A stretch of 18,773 bases of DNA from contig CAILXE010000414.1 of assembly GCA_903838095.1 (NCBI GenBank), positions 1 to 18,773 of the forward strand. Reading direction: 5' to 3'. Under the pieces are notes generated by a model, which worked only from the letters and a program-made list of their open reading frames with translations, ran no database searches and was not told the DNA's origin. Positions 1 to 8,004 of this stretch are shown here, in pieces (positions within the stretch are counted from its first letter, which is position 1; the number at the start of each line of letters is the position of its first letter). A program made the position numbers and the translations under genes. Origin of the DNA: an uncultured Chlorobiaceae bacterium (GTDB taxonomy: Bacteria > Bacteroidota > Chlorobiia > Chlorobiales > Chlorobiaceae).

Positions 1-149
1 AGCGTCATGGTGCGACCGAAACGGCGCATGGTGATTGCTCTTGATTCGGCTGCAAGAGCTTCAAGCGGACGGGGTGATGCGGGTGAGAGCATCTTTGCCA
101 GGGATGCTGTCTCACGATTGTCTGTAAGCCATTCCGGTAACGCTTGCAT
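1..149 (-). CDS. thiH: 2-iminoacetate synthase ThiH, N-terminal part (runs off the window)
   Basis: Reading the minus strand from an ATG at 149 gives an open frame to the window edge (49 codons). It begins [14 protein letters not shown] and reaches RRFGRTMTL, which matches the N-terminus of ThiH; the family continues with an iron-sulfur-binding CxxxCxxC that lies outside this window. ThiH is a radical SAM lyase that turns tyrosine into dehydroglycine (2-iminoacetate) for thiazole assembly by ThiG. Its ATG overlaps the thiG stop (TGATG, sharing base 149), so the two are translationally coupled. The assignment rests on about 50 residues and the thiS-thiG-thiH order. Confidence 0.85.
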   Translation of the reverse strand, partial: MQALPEWLTDNRETASLAKMLSPASPRPLEALAAESRAITMRRFGRTMT

Positions 150-922
150 CAGATTGTTCCCAGAAAGGTGAGAGGACTTGTTGCGACGGCTGAGCCACTT
201 CTCTCCATAAGGCCGGCCCTGATTGCTTTCCTTCCCGCAACAACCGCTTCAGCGAACGCCTCTGCCATTAATGGCGGGTTTCCCGCAGCCGCCACAGCGC
301 TGTTGACCAGCACTGCCGCGCATCCCATCTCCATAGCGAGGGCGGCTTCAGAAGGAGAGCGAAGTCCGGCATCGACAATAACCGGAATCCCGCTTTCACG
401 AATGATGATGTTGAGCATTTCTGAGGTTGCCAGTCCTTGCCCGCTTCCGATTGCTGAACCGAGCGGCATCACCGATGCGCACCCAACCTCTTCCAGTCTT
501 TTGGCGAGAACCGGGTCAGCGGCGATATAGGGCATAACCAGAAACCCTTCTTTTGCCAGAATCCGTGATGCTTCGAATGTTTCGATGGGGTCAGGCATCA
601 GGTGTTGAGGATTTGGATGAATTTCAACCTTGATAAAAGGGCTTCCCGAGAGTTCACGGGCAATATGGGCTGCGCGAACAGCTTCGGCAGCGGTTGATGC
701 GCCTGAAGTATTTGGCATCAGGGTGATGCCCTCAAGAGTCAAAAGAGGGCCGAAAAGATCATCTTCGGACTGTTCCCGGTTGAAGCGGCGGAGCGCCACA
801 GTCACAAGTTGTGCGCCTGACGCCCGAACCGCATCAATCATAACTGTTGAGTTGCTGAATTTGCCTGTTCCAAGAATCAGCCGTGAGGAGAAGGTATAAG
901 AGCCAAGCTGCAATAAATCCAT
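149..922 (-). CDS. thiG: Thiazole synthase ThiG
   Basis: This 257-residue protein has the usual ThiG length and features: the N-terminal [10 protein letters not shown] segment, the NTSG motif near residue 71, and the Schiff-base lysine in PFIKVE (K98). ThiG is a TIM-barrel enzyme that joins 1-deoxyxylulose 5-phosphate, dehydroglycine and sulfur from ThiS thiocarboxylate into the thiazole phosphate of thiamin. It starts 15 bases after thiS and overlaps the next gene by one base, so thiS-thiG-thiH is one transcription unit. No ThiF is encoded in the window, so ThiS adenylation must be supplied elsewhere. The ATG start is supported by the family N-terminus. Confidence 0.96.
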   Translation of the reverse strand: MDLLQLGSYTFSSRLILGTGKFSNSTVMIDAVRASGAQLVTVALRRFNREQSEDDLFGPLLTLEGITLMPNTSGASTAAEAVRAAHIARELSGSPFIKVEIHPNPQHLMPDPIETFEASRILAKEGFLVMPYIAADPVLAKRLEEVGCASVMPLGSAIGSGQGLATSEMLNIIIRESGIPVIVDAGLRSPSEAALAMEMGCAAVLVNSAVAAAGNPPLMAEAFAEAVVAGRKAIRAGLMERSGSAVATSPLTFLGTI

Positions 923-937
923 AATTAAAGTAATCTG

Positions 938-1141
938 TTAGCCACCACCCGCAAACATAAGAAGTTCAACACGATCTCCTTCCTGAAGCTTGTGGGCAGA
1001 TCGTTTTTCCGGGCGGATAATCTGTTCATTGACCACTACTGCCAGGCTTTTTCCATCTGAACCGACGATCGAAAGAAGGTTGCTGACAGTCGAATCTGCC
1101 GGAAGTGGCTGTTGTTGTCCGTTCAGTTCAATAGTAATCAT
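938..1141 (-). CDS. thiS: Sulfur carrier protein ThiS
   Basis: This 67-residue protein has the beta-grasp (ubiquitin-like) pattern MITIELNGQQQPLP...STVSNLL and ends in the diagnostic ...LLMFAGGG. The C-terminal glycine is adenylated and converted to a thiocarboxylate that hands sulfur to ThiG. Length and C-terminus are typical. It is the first thi gene in transcription order. It sits 55 bases after the cystathionine gamma-synthase-like gene, on the same strand as the cysteine desulfurase further upstream. Cysteine desulfurases supply the sulfur for ThiS in known systems, so the placement is meaningful, but a direct link to the encapsulated desulfurase is inference. Confidence 0.95.
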   Translation of the reverse strand: MITIELNGQQQPLPADSTVSNLLSIVGSDGKSLAVVVNEQIIRPEKRSAHKLQEGDRVELLMFAGGG

Positions 1142-1196
1142 TTATGACATTTCTTCACTATTTCTTTAGGGTGGCTCTTTTGAAATTTCAACCAAC

Positions 1197-2339
1197 TTAT
1201 AGGTCTTGAAGCGCGTTCAGGAGGTCAGCCTCAAGATCGGCAACATTTTCGAGTCCGATGGAGAGGCGAACAAGGTTGTCTGTGCACTTTCTTCGATCCC
1301 GTTCCGCCTGTGAGAGAGCCCAGAGTGTCATTTTTGCTGGAGAGGATATCAGTGACTCAACCCCTCCAAGGCTGTCGGCAAGGACAAAAAGCTTTATTTT
1401 TGCCTGTAACTGTTCGACCGCAGGCAAGCCTCCTTTAAGTGCAAAGGTAACCATGCCGCCAAATCCGCTCATCTGCTTTTTTGCCAGTTCATGCTGCGGG
1501 TGCGATGGAAGACCAGGATAAAAGACCTGTTCCACTGCCGGATGCTGTTCAAGCACTGAGGCGAGGTGCATGGCGTTTGCTTCATGCTCCTTCATGCGGA
1601 TTTTCAGCGTTTTCAATCCACGGAGAATAAGCCAGCAATCCCAGGGTCCGGGGATTGCACCAGCCGCGCCCTGATAGTTTTTTATGGCAGTATGTACAGC
1701 CGCGTTTGAGGTAATCACTGCGCCTCCGATGACATCACTATGGCCGCCAAGATATTTTGTGGTGCTGTGGACGACAATATCAGCACCAAGCTCAATCGGA
1801 CGCTGAAAATAGGGACTGGCAAAGGTGTTGTCGACTGCGAGCAGGATGCCGCGTTCTTTTGCAAGCAGGGACAGCGCCCGGATGTCGGAAAGCTGAAGGA
1901 GCGGATTACTTGGTGTTTCAATCCAGATCATTTTTGTCGCTGGTGTGATGCAGGCGGCATAACTCTGAGTGGATTCGTTGTCAGTGTAGGTGGTTGTGAC
2001 ACCCCATGGTCGCAGAAGCTGTTCAAAAATCCGATAACTCCCGCCATAAATATCGTTTCCGGCAACAATATGATCGCCGGGTTTCAGTACTTGCAGAGCA
2101 GCCATCGTTGCGGCAACTCCAGATGCAAATGCCAGCCCATACTTGCCGTTTTCAAGCAGGGCAAGGGTTGCTTCAAGCGCTTTTCTTGTCGGGTTGCCTA
2201 TTCTCGAATAAAAAAACTCACTGCGATGGTCAAGGCTTTCTCGTCCGAAGGTGGATGTCTGGTACACAGGCACAGTGACTGAACCCGTATGGGGGTCAGG
2301 TGCCTGTCCGTCGTGTATGGCAAGAGTTTCAAACTGCAT
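1197..2339 (-). CDS. Cys/Met-metabolism PLP enzyme (cystathionine gamma-synthase / gamma- or beta-lyase type)
   Basis: The 380-residue protein belongs to the fold-type I Cys/Met metabolism PLP family. Visible marks are YSRIGNPTRKALE (substrate and phosphate region), SGVAATMAAL, the DNTFASPY segment with the PLP-contacting Asp, and the PLP lysine in HSTTKYLGGHSD (K195). This STTKYLGGHSD form is common to cystathionine gamma-synthases and bacterial gamma-lyases (MetB/MccB/MetC-like), so the exact reaction cannot be fixed by eye. It would interconvert cysteine and homocysteine sulfur. The chosen ATG gives the typical N-terminus (METLAIHDGQ-like: QFETLAIHDGQ) but lacks a clear ribosome binding site. 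It lies 147 bases after the desulfurase gene. Confidence 0.9.
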   Translation of the reverse strand: MQFETLAIHDGQAPDPHTGSVTVPVYQTSTFGRESLDHRSEFFYSRIGNPTRKALEATLALLENGKYGLAFASGVAATMAALQVLKPGDHIVAGNDIYGGSYRIFEQLLRPWGVTTTYTDNESTQSYAACITPATKMIWIETPSNPLLQLSDIRALSLLAKERGILLAVDNTFASPYFQRPIELGADIVVHSTTKYLGGHSDVIGGAVITSNAAVHTAIKNYQGAAGAIPGPWDCWLILRGLKTLKIRMKEHEANAMHLASVLEQHPAVEQVFYPGLPSHPQHELAKKQMSGFGGMVTFALKGGLPAVEQLQAKIKLFVLADSLGGVESLISSPAKMTLWALSQAERDRRKCTDNLVRLSIGLENVADLEADLLNALQDL

Positions 2340-2485
2340 CTGGTGTTGTTTGCTTTTGGGAACAATTCAATAAGTGCCTTCATTCCTGTAAGATAGAAAC
2401 TCAGGAGCGTGCTGCAAATTCCATGATCAATTCTCCTCGCTTGAAGCAATGTCGAAACGAAAACATTGCGCTTGAACAGGTTACG
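2340..2485 (-). other. Intercistronic region with hairpin and a 7-codon ORF with a strong ribosome binding site
   Basis: Between the desulfurase stop and the next enzyme, the minus strand carries a hairpin at 2446-2469 (7 bp GCAATGT/ACATTGC, 10-base loop). It is extended outward by an imperfect TTGAAGC/GCTTGAA pairing (2441-2477). It has no U-tract, so it is not an obvious terminator. Just after it is GAGGAG, nine bases before an ATG at 2424 that opens only seven codons (2424-2401). The true downstream gene start at 2339 has no comparable ribosome site. This could be a leftover of an older gene start or a small leader. The function is unknown. Confidence 0.4.
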
Positions 2486-4405
2486 TTATCGCCGCTGAAT
2501 ATGGTTAATGACATCGGCAAGCCGATCAATCTCATCTTTGGTGTTGTAGAAAGCCAGCGACGGTCGCACGGTTCCTTCAACCCCGAATCTTCGTAAGGAT
2601 GGCTGCGTGCAGTGGTGGCCGGCGCGGACGGCAATGCCTTCTCGATCAAGCAGCTTTCCAACCTCTTCATTCGGCAGATTGTTCAGCACAAAAGAGAGCA
2701 CGCCCACCTTGTTTCTTGCCGTGCCAATCAGGCGCAGACCCGGAATCCGGATCAGCCGTTCGGTGCCGTACTCTGTCAGCTCGTGCTCATACTGCGCAAT
2801 GTTTTCAAGCCCGATTTTGCGAACATAGTCGAGCGCTGCCCCAAGTCCGATGGCGTCGCCGATGGATGGTGTTCCAGCCTCGAATTTTGCCGGGGCTTCA
2901 TTGTAGACGGTCTCTTCAAAACGGACATCCTTGATCATGTTGCCGCCGCCCTGCCATGGCGGCATAACCTCAAGCAGTTCGCGCTTGCCATAGACGACAC
3001 CGATTCCGGCAGGGGCAAAGATTTTATGGCCGGAAAAGACAAAGAAATCGGCATCAAGATCCTGGACGTTGACCGGAATGTGGGCGACAGACTGTGCGCC
3101 ATCAACCAGCACTCTGGCGTCATACCGTTTGGCCAGTTGAATCATCTCCTTGACAGGCAGAATGGTTCCGAGTCCGTTTGAAGCCTGTGTCAGTGAAACA
3201 AGCCGTGTTCTGGGGCCAAGCAATTTGGTGTACTCTTCGAGAATGATTTCTCCCCGGTCGTTCACCGGCACAACCTTGATGCGAGCCCCTTTTTCCTGCG
3301 CGACCATCTGCCATGGAACAATATTGGCATGGTGTTCAAGAATGGAGAGCACAATTTCATCTCCCGGCTGGAGAAACTTTCTTCCCCAGGTCTGAGCGAC
3401 GAGGTTAATTCCCTCGGTTGTGCCCCGGACAAAGATGATTTCTGAGGTTGACCCGGCACCGATGAATTGCCTGATCTTTTCGCGAGCGCCTTCATAGGCA
3501 TCGGTCGCGCGAGCGGCAAGGGTGTGTGCTCCGCGATGAATGTTCGAGTTGTCGGTGGCGTAGAACTGAGCGAGGGCGTTAATGACGCTCAGGGGTTTCT
3601 GTGTTGTGGCCGCGTTGTCGAACCATGCAAGCGGTTTTCCATGAATCTTCTGGTGCAGAACCGGAAAGTCCTTGCGAATGGTGGTGACATCAAATCCCTC
3701 AGGTTGATGGATCGGCTGTTGTGGTTCTCGCAGGAAATAGTAAGGCTCTCCCGGCGATTCAGGAAGCGTGAAAGGAAGCTGAGTTGTATCAGGAAGCCCA
3801 AAACCGCTGTTTGGCCAGACCGGCGCCGGCGCTTTGCCGGGAAGCTCGGGTTGAGTGCTGGATGACGGGTTAAACCAATGCCCTGCAGGCAGATCAGTTC
3901 CAACGCGAAGGGTCTGAAAAACTTGCTCCAGAACGGGACTGCCTTGTTGCTCAGAGAACTCTCTGTAAAGCTTTTCCGCGTAACATTCATTTTCATCAGT
4001 CTGTGCAGGCAGTGAACGCCGCAGAAGCTGGTCAAGACCATTCGTTCCCTTTCCTTTCTCTGAATAGTTCTGCTGCTCAGTCAGTTTATTGGCATGGTGT
4101 TCAAGGGGTTCTGGCTCTTTTTCAGGAGTTTCCGGAAGAAAATAAAAATCGTGCACGGGCGGTGCGGGAGCGGCAGTAGTGGCCGGGAGATCCACACTAT
4201 CCTGTACACCTGTAAACGTTGTTTTATCGCGTAGCGTGGACGTTACTGACGATGGTGACTCCTGCGCATCGCTTTCACTTCTTGGGATACTTCCGGCTTC
4301 AGGTACTTCATTGAACAGACGGCTTGCAAGCTGGGCGATAAATGCAGGATTCAGCGCGTCACTTTCGCTTCCTGTGATGTTCGGATGTTGATATGCTCCA
4401 GGCAT
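2486..4405 (-). CDS. SufS-like cysteine desulfurase with long disordered N-terminal cargo-loading extension (encapsulin cargo)
   Basis: Residues ~238-639 are a group II (SufS-type) desulfurase. They contain the PLP lysine in FSGHKIFAPAG (K461), the LEHHANIVPW segment, and the persulfide cysteine in RAGHHCTQP (C599). It releases sulfur from cysteine as a persulfide. SufS is normally ~400 residues; here 1-237 is an extra Pro/Ser/Glu-rich, probably disordered extension. That is the known hallmark of desulfurases packaged in family 2 encapsulins through the N-terminus. Repeated short motifs stand out: SESDA at 13 and 43, and FYFL (87-90) and YYFL (222-225). The shell gene is 69 bases upstream on the same strand. 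No Shine-Dalgarno sequence is evident before the ATG. Confidence 0.93.
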   Translation of the reverse strand: MPGAYQHPNITGSESDALNPAFIAQLASRLFNEVPEAGSIPRSESDAQESPSSVTSTLRDKTTFTGVQDSVDLPATTAAPAPPVHDFYFLPETPEKEPEPLEHHANKLTEQQNYSEKGKGTNGLDQLLRRSLPAQTDENECYAEKLYREFSEQQGSPVLEQVFQTLRVGTDLPAGHWFNPSSSTQPELPGKAPAPVWPNSGFGLPDTTQLPFTLPESPGEPYYFLREPQQPIHQPEGFDVTTIRKDFPVLHQKIHGKPLAWFDNAATTQKPLSVINALAQFYATDNSNIHRGAHTLAARATDAYEGAREKIRQFIGAGSTSEIIFVRGTTEGINLVAQTWGRKFLQPGDEIVLSILEHHANIVPWQMVAQEKGARIKVVPVNDRGEIILEEYTKLLGPRTRLVSLTQASNGLGTILPVKEMIQLAKRYDARVLVDGAQSVAHIPVNVQDLDADFFVFSGHKIFAPAGIGVVYGKRELLEVMPPWQGGGNMIKDVRFEETVYNEAPAKFEAGTPSIGDAIGLGAALDYVRKIGLENIAQYEHELTEYGTERLIRIPGLRLIGTARNKVGVLSFVLNNLPNEEVGKLLDREGIAVRAGHHCTQPSLRRFGVEGTVRPSLAFYNTKDEIDRLADVINHIQRR

Positions 4406-4423
4406 AAGATAACAATTGTGAAT

Positions 4424-4454
4424 TCATGGCAGACAGTAAACGTGCCTGCCATGA
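4424..4454 (-). promoter_or_regulatory. Intercistronic hairpin between shell and cargo genes
   Basis: TCATGGCAG (4424-4432) and CTGCCATGA (4446-4454) form a perfect 9-bp stem with a 13-base loop. It lies between the encapsulin stop and the desulfurase ATG. There is no U-run after it on the minus strand, so it is more likely an mRNA-stability or processing element than a full terminator. Such an element could keep shell mRNA in excess over cargo mRNA. The palindrome is plain in the sequence; the role is inference. Confidence 0.5.
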
Positions 4455-4474
4455 TGGGTTGTCAAAGAGTTCTT

Positions 4475-5932
4475 TTATTTTGCTTTCGTTCCGGAGATGC
4501 GATGTTCGTAATCGTGATAGTATCCAACTTCGACATTCTCAAGCACAGCCAGAGCGTCATCGGTCAGTACAGCAAGAGATGAGTAGAGCGTAAGAAGATA
4601 AGAGGCAACACCAAGCTTGTCGAGTCCCATAAGCCTTGCCGAGAGGCTTGGGCTGATTTCACCGGGGATGCCAGCCTGGTGCAGTCCAACCACTCCCTGT
4701 TCATTTTCGCCGACGCGAACAAGAATGATATTGGTGGTGCCGTGGCCCGACTTGCTGTTTTTGTTGATTTCAAGCTTGTCGCACGGAACAAGTGGTACTC
4801 CACGCCAGGTGAGAACCGGAGTGCCAAAAAGGTTGATCGTCGGAGGCGGCACACCGCGCCATGTGCATTCGCGCTCGAATGCCGCAATGGCTTTGGGGTG
4901 AGCGATAAAGAAAGCAGGTTTTTTCCACACTTTGGTCAGGAGATCATCAAGATCGTCAGGTGTAGGGGTGCCATATCGGGTACTGATGCGTTGTCCGGGA
5001 TCAGCAGAATGCAGAAGACCAAACTCTCTGTTGTTGATAAACTCCCACTCCTGACGCTCCTTGATGCCCTCAATGGTCAGGCGCATCTGTTGCTCTATCT
5101 GGTTGAATGGTTCATTGTAGAGGTCTGAGACACGTGTATGGACTCGAACAACAGTCTGGATGGCCTGCAGTGAGTACTCGCGGGGTTTATTCGAATAATC
5201 AACATAAGTTTCCGGGATTTCGACATTTTCCTCAAATCCGGCAATAAGGTCAATGTGTTTTTCCCCATGCTTGTTGACGGTTGAACGTATTTTGAGGTAC
5301 TCTTCAACTGCTTTCTGAAACGACTCCTTGAGTGATGGAGATTCCCGGAACAGCTTTTCGATATCAATGCTGGACAAGGAGAAAAACGAACCGGGGGTGA
5401 TGGTGCGGATCGTGACGGATGATGGTTTTTCGGAAACAAGCTCCTCTTCACCGAAATATTCACCTTCGGACAGCAAGGCAATGCGGAGATCTTCTCCATG
5501 GAGTCCCTTGCTTAAGATTTCAACCTGCCCATGTGCGATAATAAATATTTTATGGCGCTCTTCTCCTTCAAGGATAAGGGTGTTGCCAAGTTCAGCCTCT
5601 TCAAGCATAAACTTTTTGGCAATCTGTCCAATTACTTCGTTGTCAAACGATGCAAAGAGCGGAATGCTTTTCAGCGCCTCAGGCCTGAACGACGCAATAC
5701 CGTCATGAAAATCGATGCCAATTCGTTCGGGTTTCTGAAGCTCAATTTTTGTTCTGTTGACACGATAGGTACCAGAAGAGACGTGAACCCAAGGGAGCAG
5801 CTTCAGGAACCATCTCGGGGTTATGGAATTCATCTGTGGCGGGGTCTTTGTCGTATTTGCAAGATTTCTTGCAACATGCGTGGTGACACTTCGCTGTAGA
5901 TAACTGTTGGATTCGGGTTGTGCGTTAGACAT
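4475..5932 (-). CDS. Family 2 encapsulin shell protein with inserted cyclic-nucleotide-binding domain (SrpI-like, 2B type)
   Basis: The N-arm ARNLANTTKTPPQMNSITPRW followed by LLPWV and GTYRVNR is the signature start of family 2 (SrpI-like, HK97-fold) encapsulins. The HK97 shell domain resumes at ~235-485, with PGEISPSLSARLMGLDKLGVA and the YSSLAVLTDDALAVLENVEV C-terminal part. Residues ~84-215 are an inserted cyclic-nucleotide-binding domain: PLFASFDNEVIGQIA, then a cassette GEYFGEEELVSEKPSSVTI (157-175). In the cassette the arginine that normally grips the cyclic phosphate is replaced (SS at 171-172), so classical cAMP binding is doubtful. At 485 residues it is longer than insert-free shells. 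It self-assembles into a protein compartment; the partner is the desulfurase encoded next. The start fits the family, though no ribosome site is obvious. Confidence 0.93.
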   Translation of the reverse strand: MSNAQPESNSYLQRSVTTHVARNLANTTKTPPQMNSITPRWFLKLLPWVHVSSGTYRVNRTKIELQKPERIGIDFHDGIASFRPEALKSIPLFASFDNEVIGQIAKKFMLEEAELGNTLILEGEERHKIFIIAHGQVEILSKGLHGEDLRIALLSEGEYFGEEELVSEKPSSVTIRTITPGSFFSLSSIDIEKLFRESPSLKESFQKAVEEYLKIRSTVNKHGEKHIDLIAGFEENVEIPETYVDYSNKPREYSLQAIQTVVRVHTRVSDLYNEPFNQIEQQMRLTIEGIKERQEWEFINNREFGLLHSADPGQRISTRYGTPTPDDLDDLLTKVWKKPAFFIAHPKAIAAFERECTWRGVPPPTINLFGTPVLTWRGVPLVPCDKLEINKNSKSGHGTTNIILVRVGENEQGVVGLHQAGIPGEISPSLSARLMGLDKLGVASYLLTLYSSLAVLTDDALAVLENVEVGYYHDYEHRISGTKAK

Positions 5933-5976
5933 AAGTTACGTTCAATGGTTTAAAGGTGGTTGATTACTGTCATCTT

Positions 5977-6891
5977 TCAAATACCGAGGCCATCGGTAAA
6001 ACTGCTTTCAACAGCAATTTGCTGCAAGACTCTCGAATTGGGCGGGACGCTTTTTGTCTGCCATACGTTGCCGCCGATAACAGAGTTTTTGCCGATGGTT
6101 ATTCTTCCAAGAATGTTTGCGTTGGAATAAATGACGACGTTATCCTCAATAATCGGATGTCGTGGCAGATTCTTGACAGGGTTTCCATTTTCGTCAAGGG
6201 CAAATTTTTTCGCACCAAGTGTTACTCCCTGGTAAAGCCTTACGTGACTGCCGATAATGCAGGTTTCACCAATGACGACTCCTGTACCATGATCAATTGA
6301 AAAATAGTCTCCAATGTGTGCGCCGGGATGAATGTCAATACCGGTTTCCGAATGGGCCATTTCTGTAATGATTCTTGGAATCAGAGGAACTCCAAGCGAC
6401 AGCAGGGTGTGTGCGGAACGGTAGTTGACCATTGCCCGAATGGAGGGATAGCAAAAAATGATCTCGCCATAGTTTTTCGCTGCCGGATCTCCGTCGTAAA
6501 TGGCTTTGACATCCGTCCATAATTTCTTCCTGATCTCCGGAAGAATTTCGATGAATTGGCGGGAGATGTCGACAGCGTTTTCAGTCGCATTTGCCGAGTC
6601 GTTGTTCTCTGTGTCGAAATGCTGAACACTCCGAATCTGTTCAGCAAGTAATCCATAGAGCTTTTCTATCCTTACGCCAAGGAAATGCTGCAGTGATTGC
6701 CGGCGCAATACTGGCCCTCCGAAATAACCCGGAAAGATTATCGACCTCAGAAGTTCAACAACCTCCTTAAGTTTTTCAATTGACGGCAGCAGATATTCAT
6801 GATGCCCGGAATAATCACCTTCAGTATCATCAGCGGGGCTCGATAAGAGCCTGATTGCCTCTTCTATGATACCGTCGTTTTTGGTTTCCAT
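5977..6891 (-). CDS. cysE: Serine O-acetyltransferase (CysE/SrpH type)
   Basis: This 304-residue acetyltransferase has an N-terminal helical part and a left-handed beta-helix of hexapeptide repeats. The active-site stretch is TGIDIHPGAHIGDYFSIDHG with TGVVIGET following (catalytic Asp/His region ~186-201). It makes O-acetylserine from serine and acetyl-CoA, the committed step to cysteine. It ends in DGLGI; a C-terminal Ile is what family members insert into the cysteine synthase active site to form the cysteine synthase complex, and that partner is the gene just upstream. AGGGAG precedes the ATG. In Synechococcus the same order (srpG-srpH-srpI) is sulfur-regulated. The gene symbol is by function. 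Confidence 0.94.
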   Translation of the reverse strand: METKNDGIIEEAIRLLSSPADDTEGDYSGHHEYLLPSIEKLKEVVELLRSIIFPGYFGGPVLRRQSLQHFLGVRIEKLYGLLAEQIRSVQHFDTENNDSANATENAVDISRQFIEILPEIRKKLWTDVKAIYDGDPAAKNYGEIIFCYPSIRAMVNYRSAHTLLSLGVPLIPRIITEMAHSETGIDIHPGAHIGDYFSIDHGTGVVIGETCIIGSHVRLYQGVTLGAKKFALDENGNPVKNLPRHPIIEDNVVIYSNANILGRITIGKNSVIGGNVWQTKSVPPNSRVLQQIAVESSFTDGLGI

Positions 6892-6942
6892 GATAAAAAG
6901 TCTCCCTCTGTCGGATGGTACTCCGCATTGATTAAGTTATGC

Positions 6943-7896
6943 TCAAATATTCACAGGTTCATTTTCAACCTGATAGAGCAGTGTTGAAAGATACCGTTCT
7001 CCAGTGTCAGGCAAAATGACGACAATCCGTTTTCCGCTGTTTTCCTCACGTTGCTCAAGCTGAAGGGCGGCATACACGGCAGCGCCTGAAGAAATTCCTA
7101 CAATAAGCCCTTCGGTTTTAGCCAGTTTTCGGCCAGTGCGAAGAGCATCTTCATTTTTCACAGGAATAATTTCGTCAATAATGGATGTGTTCAGAATGTC
7201 AGGCACAAAACCTGCGCCGATACCCTGTATTTTGTGAGGTCCTGGCTTTCCGCCGGCAATAACCTGGGAATCAAATGGTTCAACCGCAACAATTTTTATC
7301 TCCGGGTTCCGCTCTTTGAGTACCTCGCCAACACCGGTGATGGTGCCGCCAGTACCAACCCCGCTGACAAAAATATCGATGTCACCATCAGTATCACGCC
7401 AGATTTCTTCAGCGGTTGTTTTGCGGTGAATTTCAGGATTCGCAGGATTTTTGAACTGTTGCGGAACAAACGAGTTTTGATATTCTGCGTGCAGTTCATC
7501 GGCCTTTTTGATTGCACCGACCATGCCTTCCGGGCCAGGTGTCAGCACCAGTTCGGCGCCAAGAGCCTTGAGCAGATTTCTGCGTTCGAGACTCATGGTT
7601 TCAGGCATGGTGAGTATCAGGCGATAACCCTTGGCAGCGGCTATAAATGCCAGTGCAATGCCGGTGTTGCCGCTTGTTGGTTCTATGATGATGCTGTCTT
7701 TATTAAGCAACCCCTGTTTTTCAGCATCCTCAATCATTGAAAAACCTATGCGATCCTTGACACTTCCGCCGGGGTTAAAATATTCGAGTTTGGCAATAAT
7801 AGTGGCCTTGGCATCATGTTCACGATTGAAATTGCCAAGTTCCAGAAGGGGAGTGTTTCCGATAAGATCGGTCAGTGTTTTTGCGAGACGTCCCAT
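6943..7896 (-). CDS. cysK: Cysteine synthase A (O-acetylserine sulfhydrylase)
   Basis: This 317-residue protein is a fold-type II PLP enzyme. It shows [12 protein letters not shown] with the PLP lysine K47, the substrate loop TSGNTG (74-79), and the phosphate-binding glycine-rich [10 protein letters not shown]. It combines O-acetylserine with sulfide to give cysteine. Length and N-terminus ([10 protein letters not shown]) are standard. The serine acetyltransferase follows 51 bases later, and its C-terminal Ile suggests the two bind each other. There is a 108-base gap from the response regulator gene, where a promoter could sit, but I see no convincing -35/-10 pair. Confidence 0.96.
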   Translation of the reverse strand: MGRLAKTLTDLIGNTPLLELGNFNREHDAKATIIAKLEYFNPGGSVKDRIGFSMIEDAEKQGLLNKDSIIIEPTSGNTGIALAFIAAAKGYRLILTMPETMSLERRNLLKALGAELVLTPGPEGMVGAIKKADELHAEYQNSFVPQQFKNPANPEIHRKTTAEEIWRDTDGDIDIFVSGVGTGGTITGVGEVLKERNPEIKIVAVEPFDSQVIAGGKPGPHKIQGIGAGFVPDILNTSIIDEIIPVKNEDALRTGRKLAKTEGLIVGISSGAAVYAALQLEQREENSGKRIVVILPDTGERYLSTLLYQVENEPVNI

Positions 7897-8004
7897 AGCT
7901 TATGATAGTTAAATGATTGTTGTTGTCATGACTTTAAAGGTCGTCAATAAATGTATAAATGTAAATCCCGTTAAGCAGTCATCTTTTATACCGTAAATAT
8001 GGTA

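Noticed and set aside
149..922. Plus-strand ORFs opposite thiG, the desulfurase and the encapsulin
   Set aside because: They lie antisense to well-supported genes, lack domains and have no ribosome sites.
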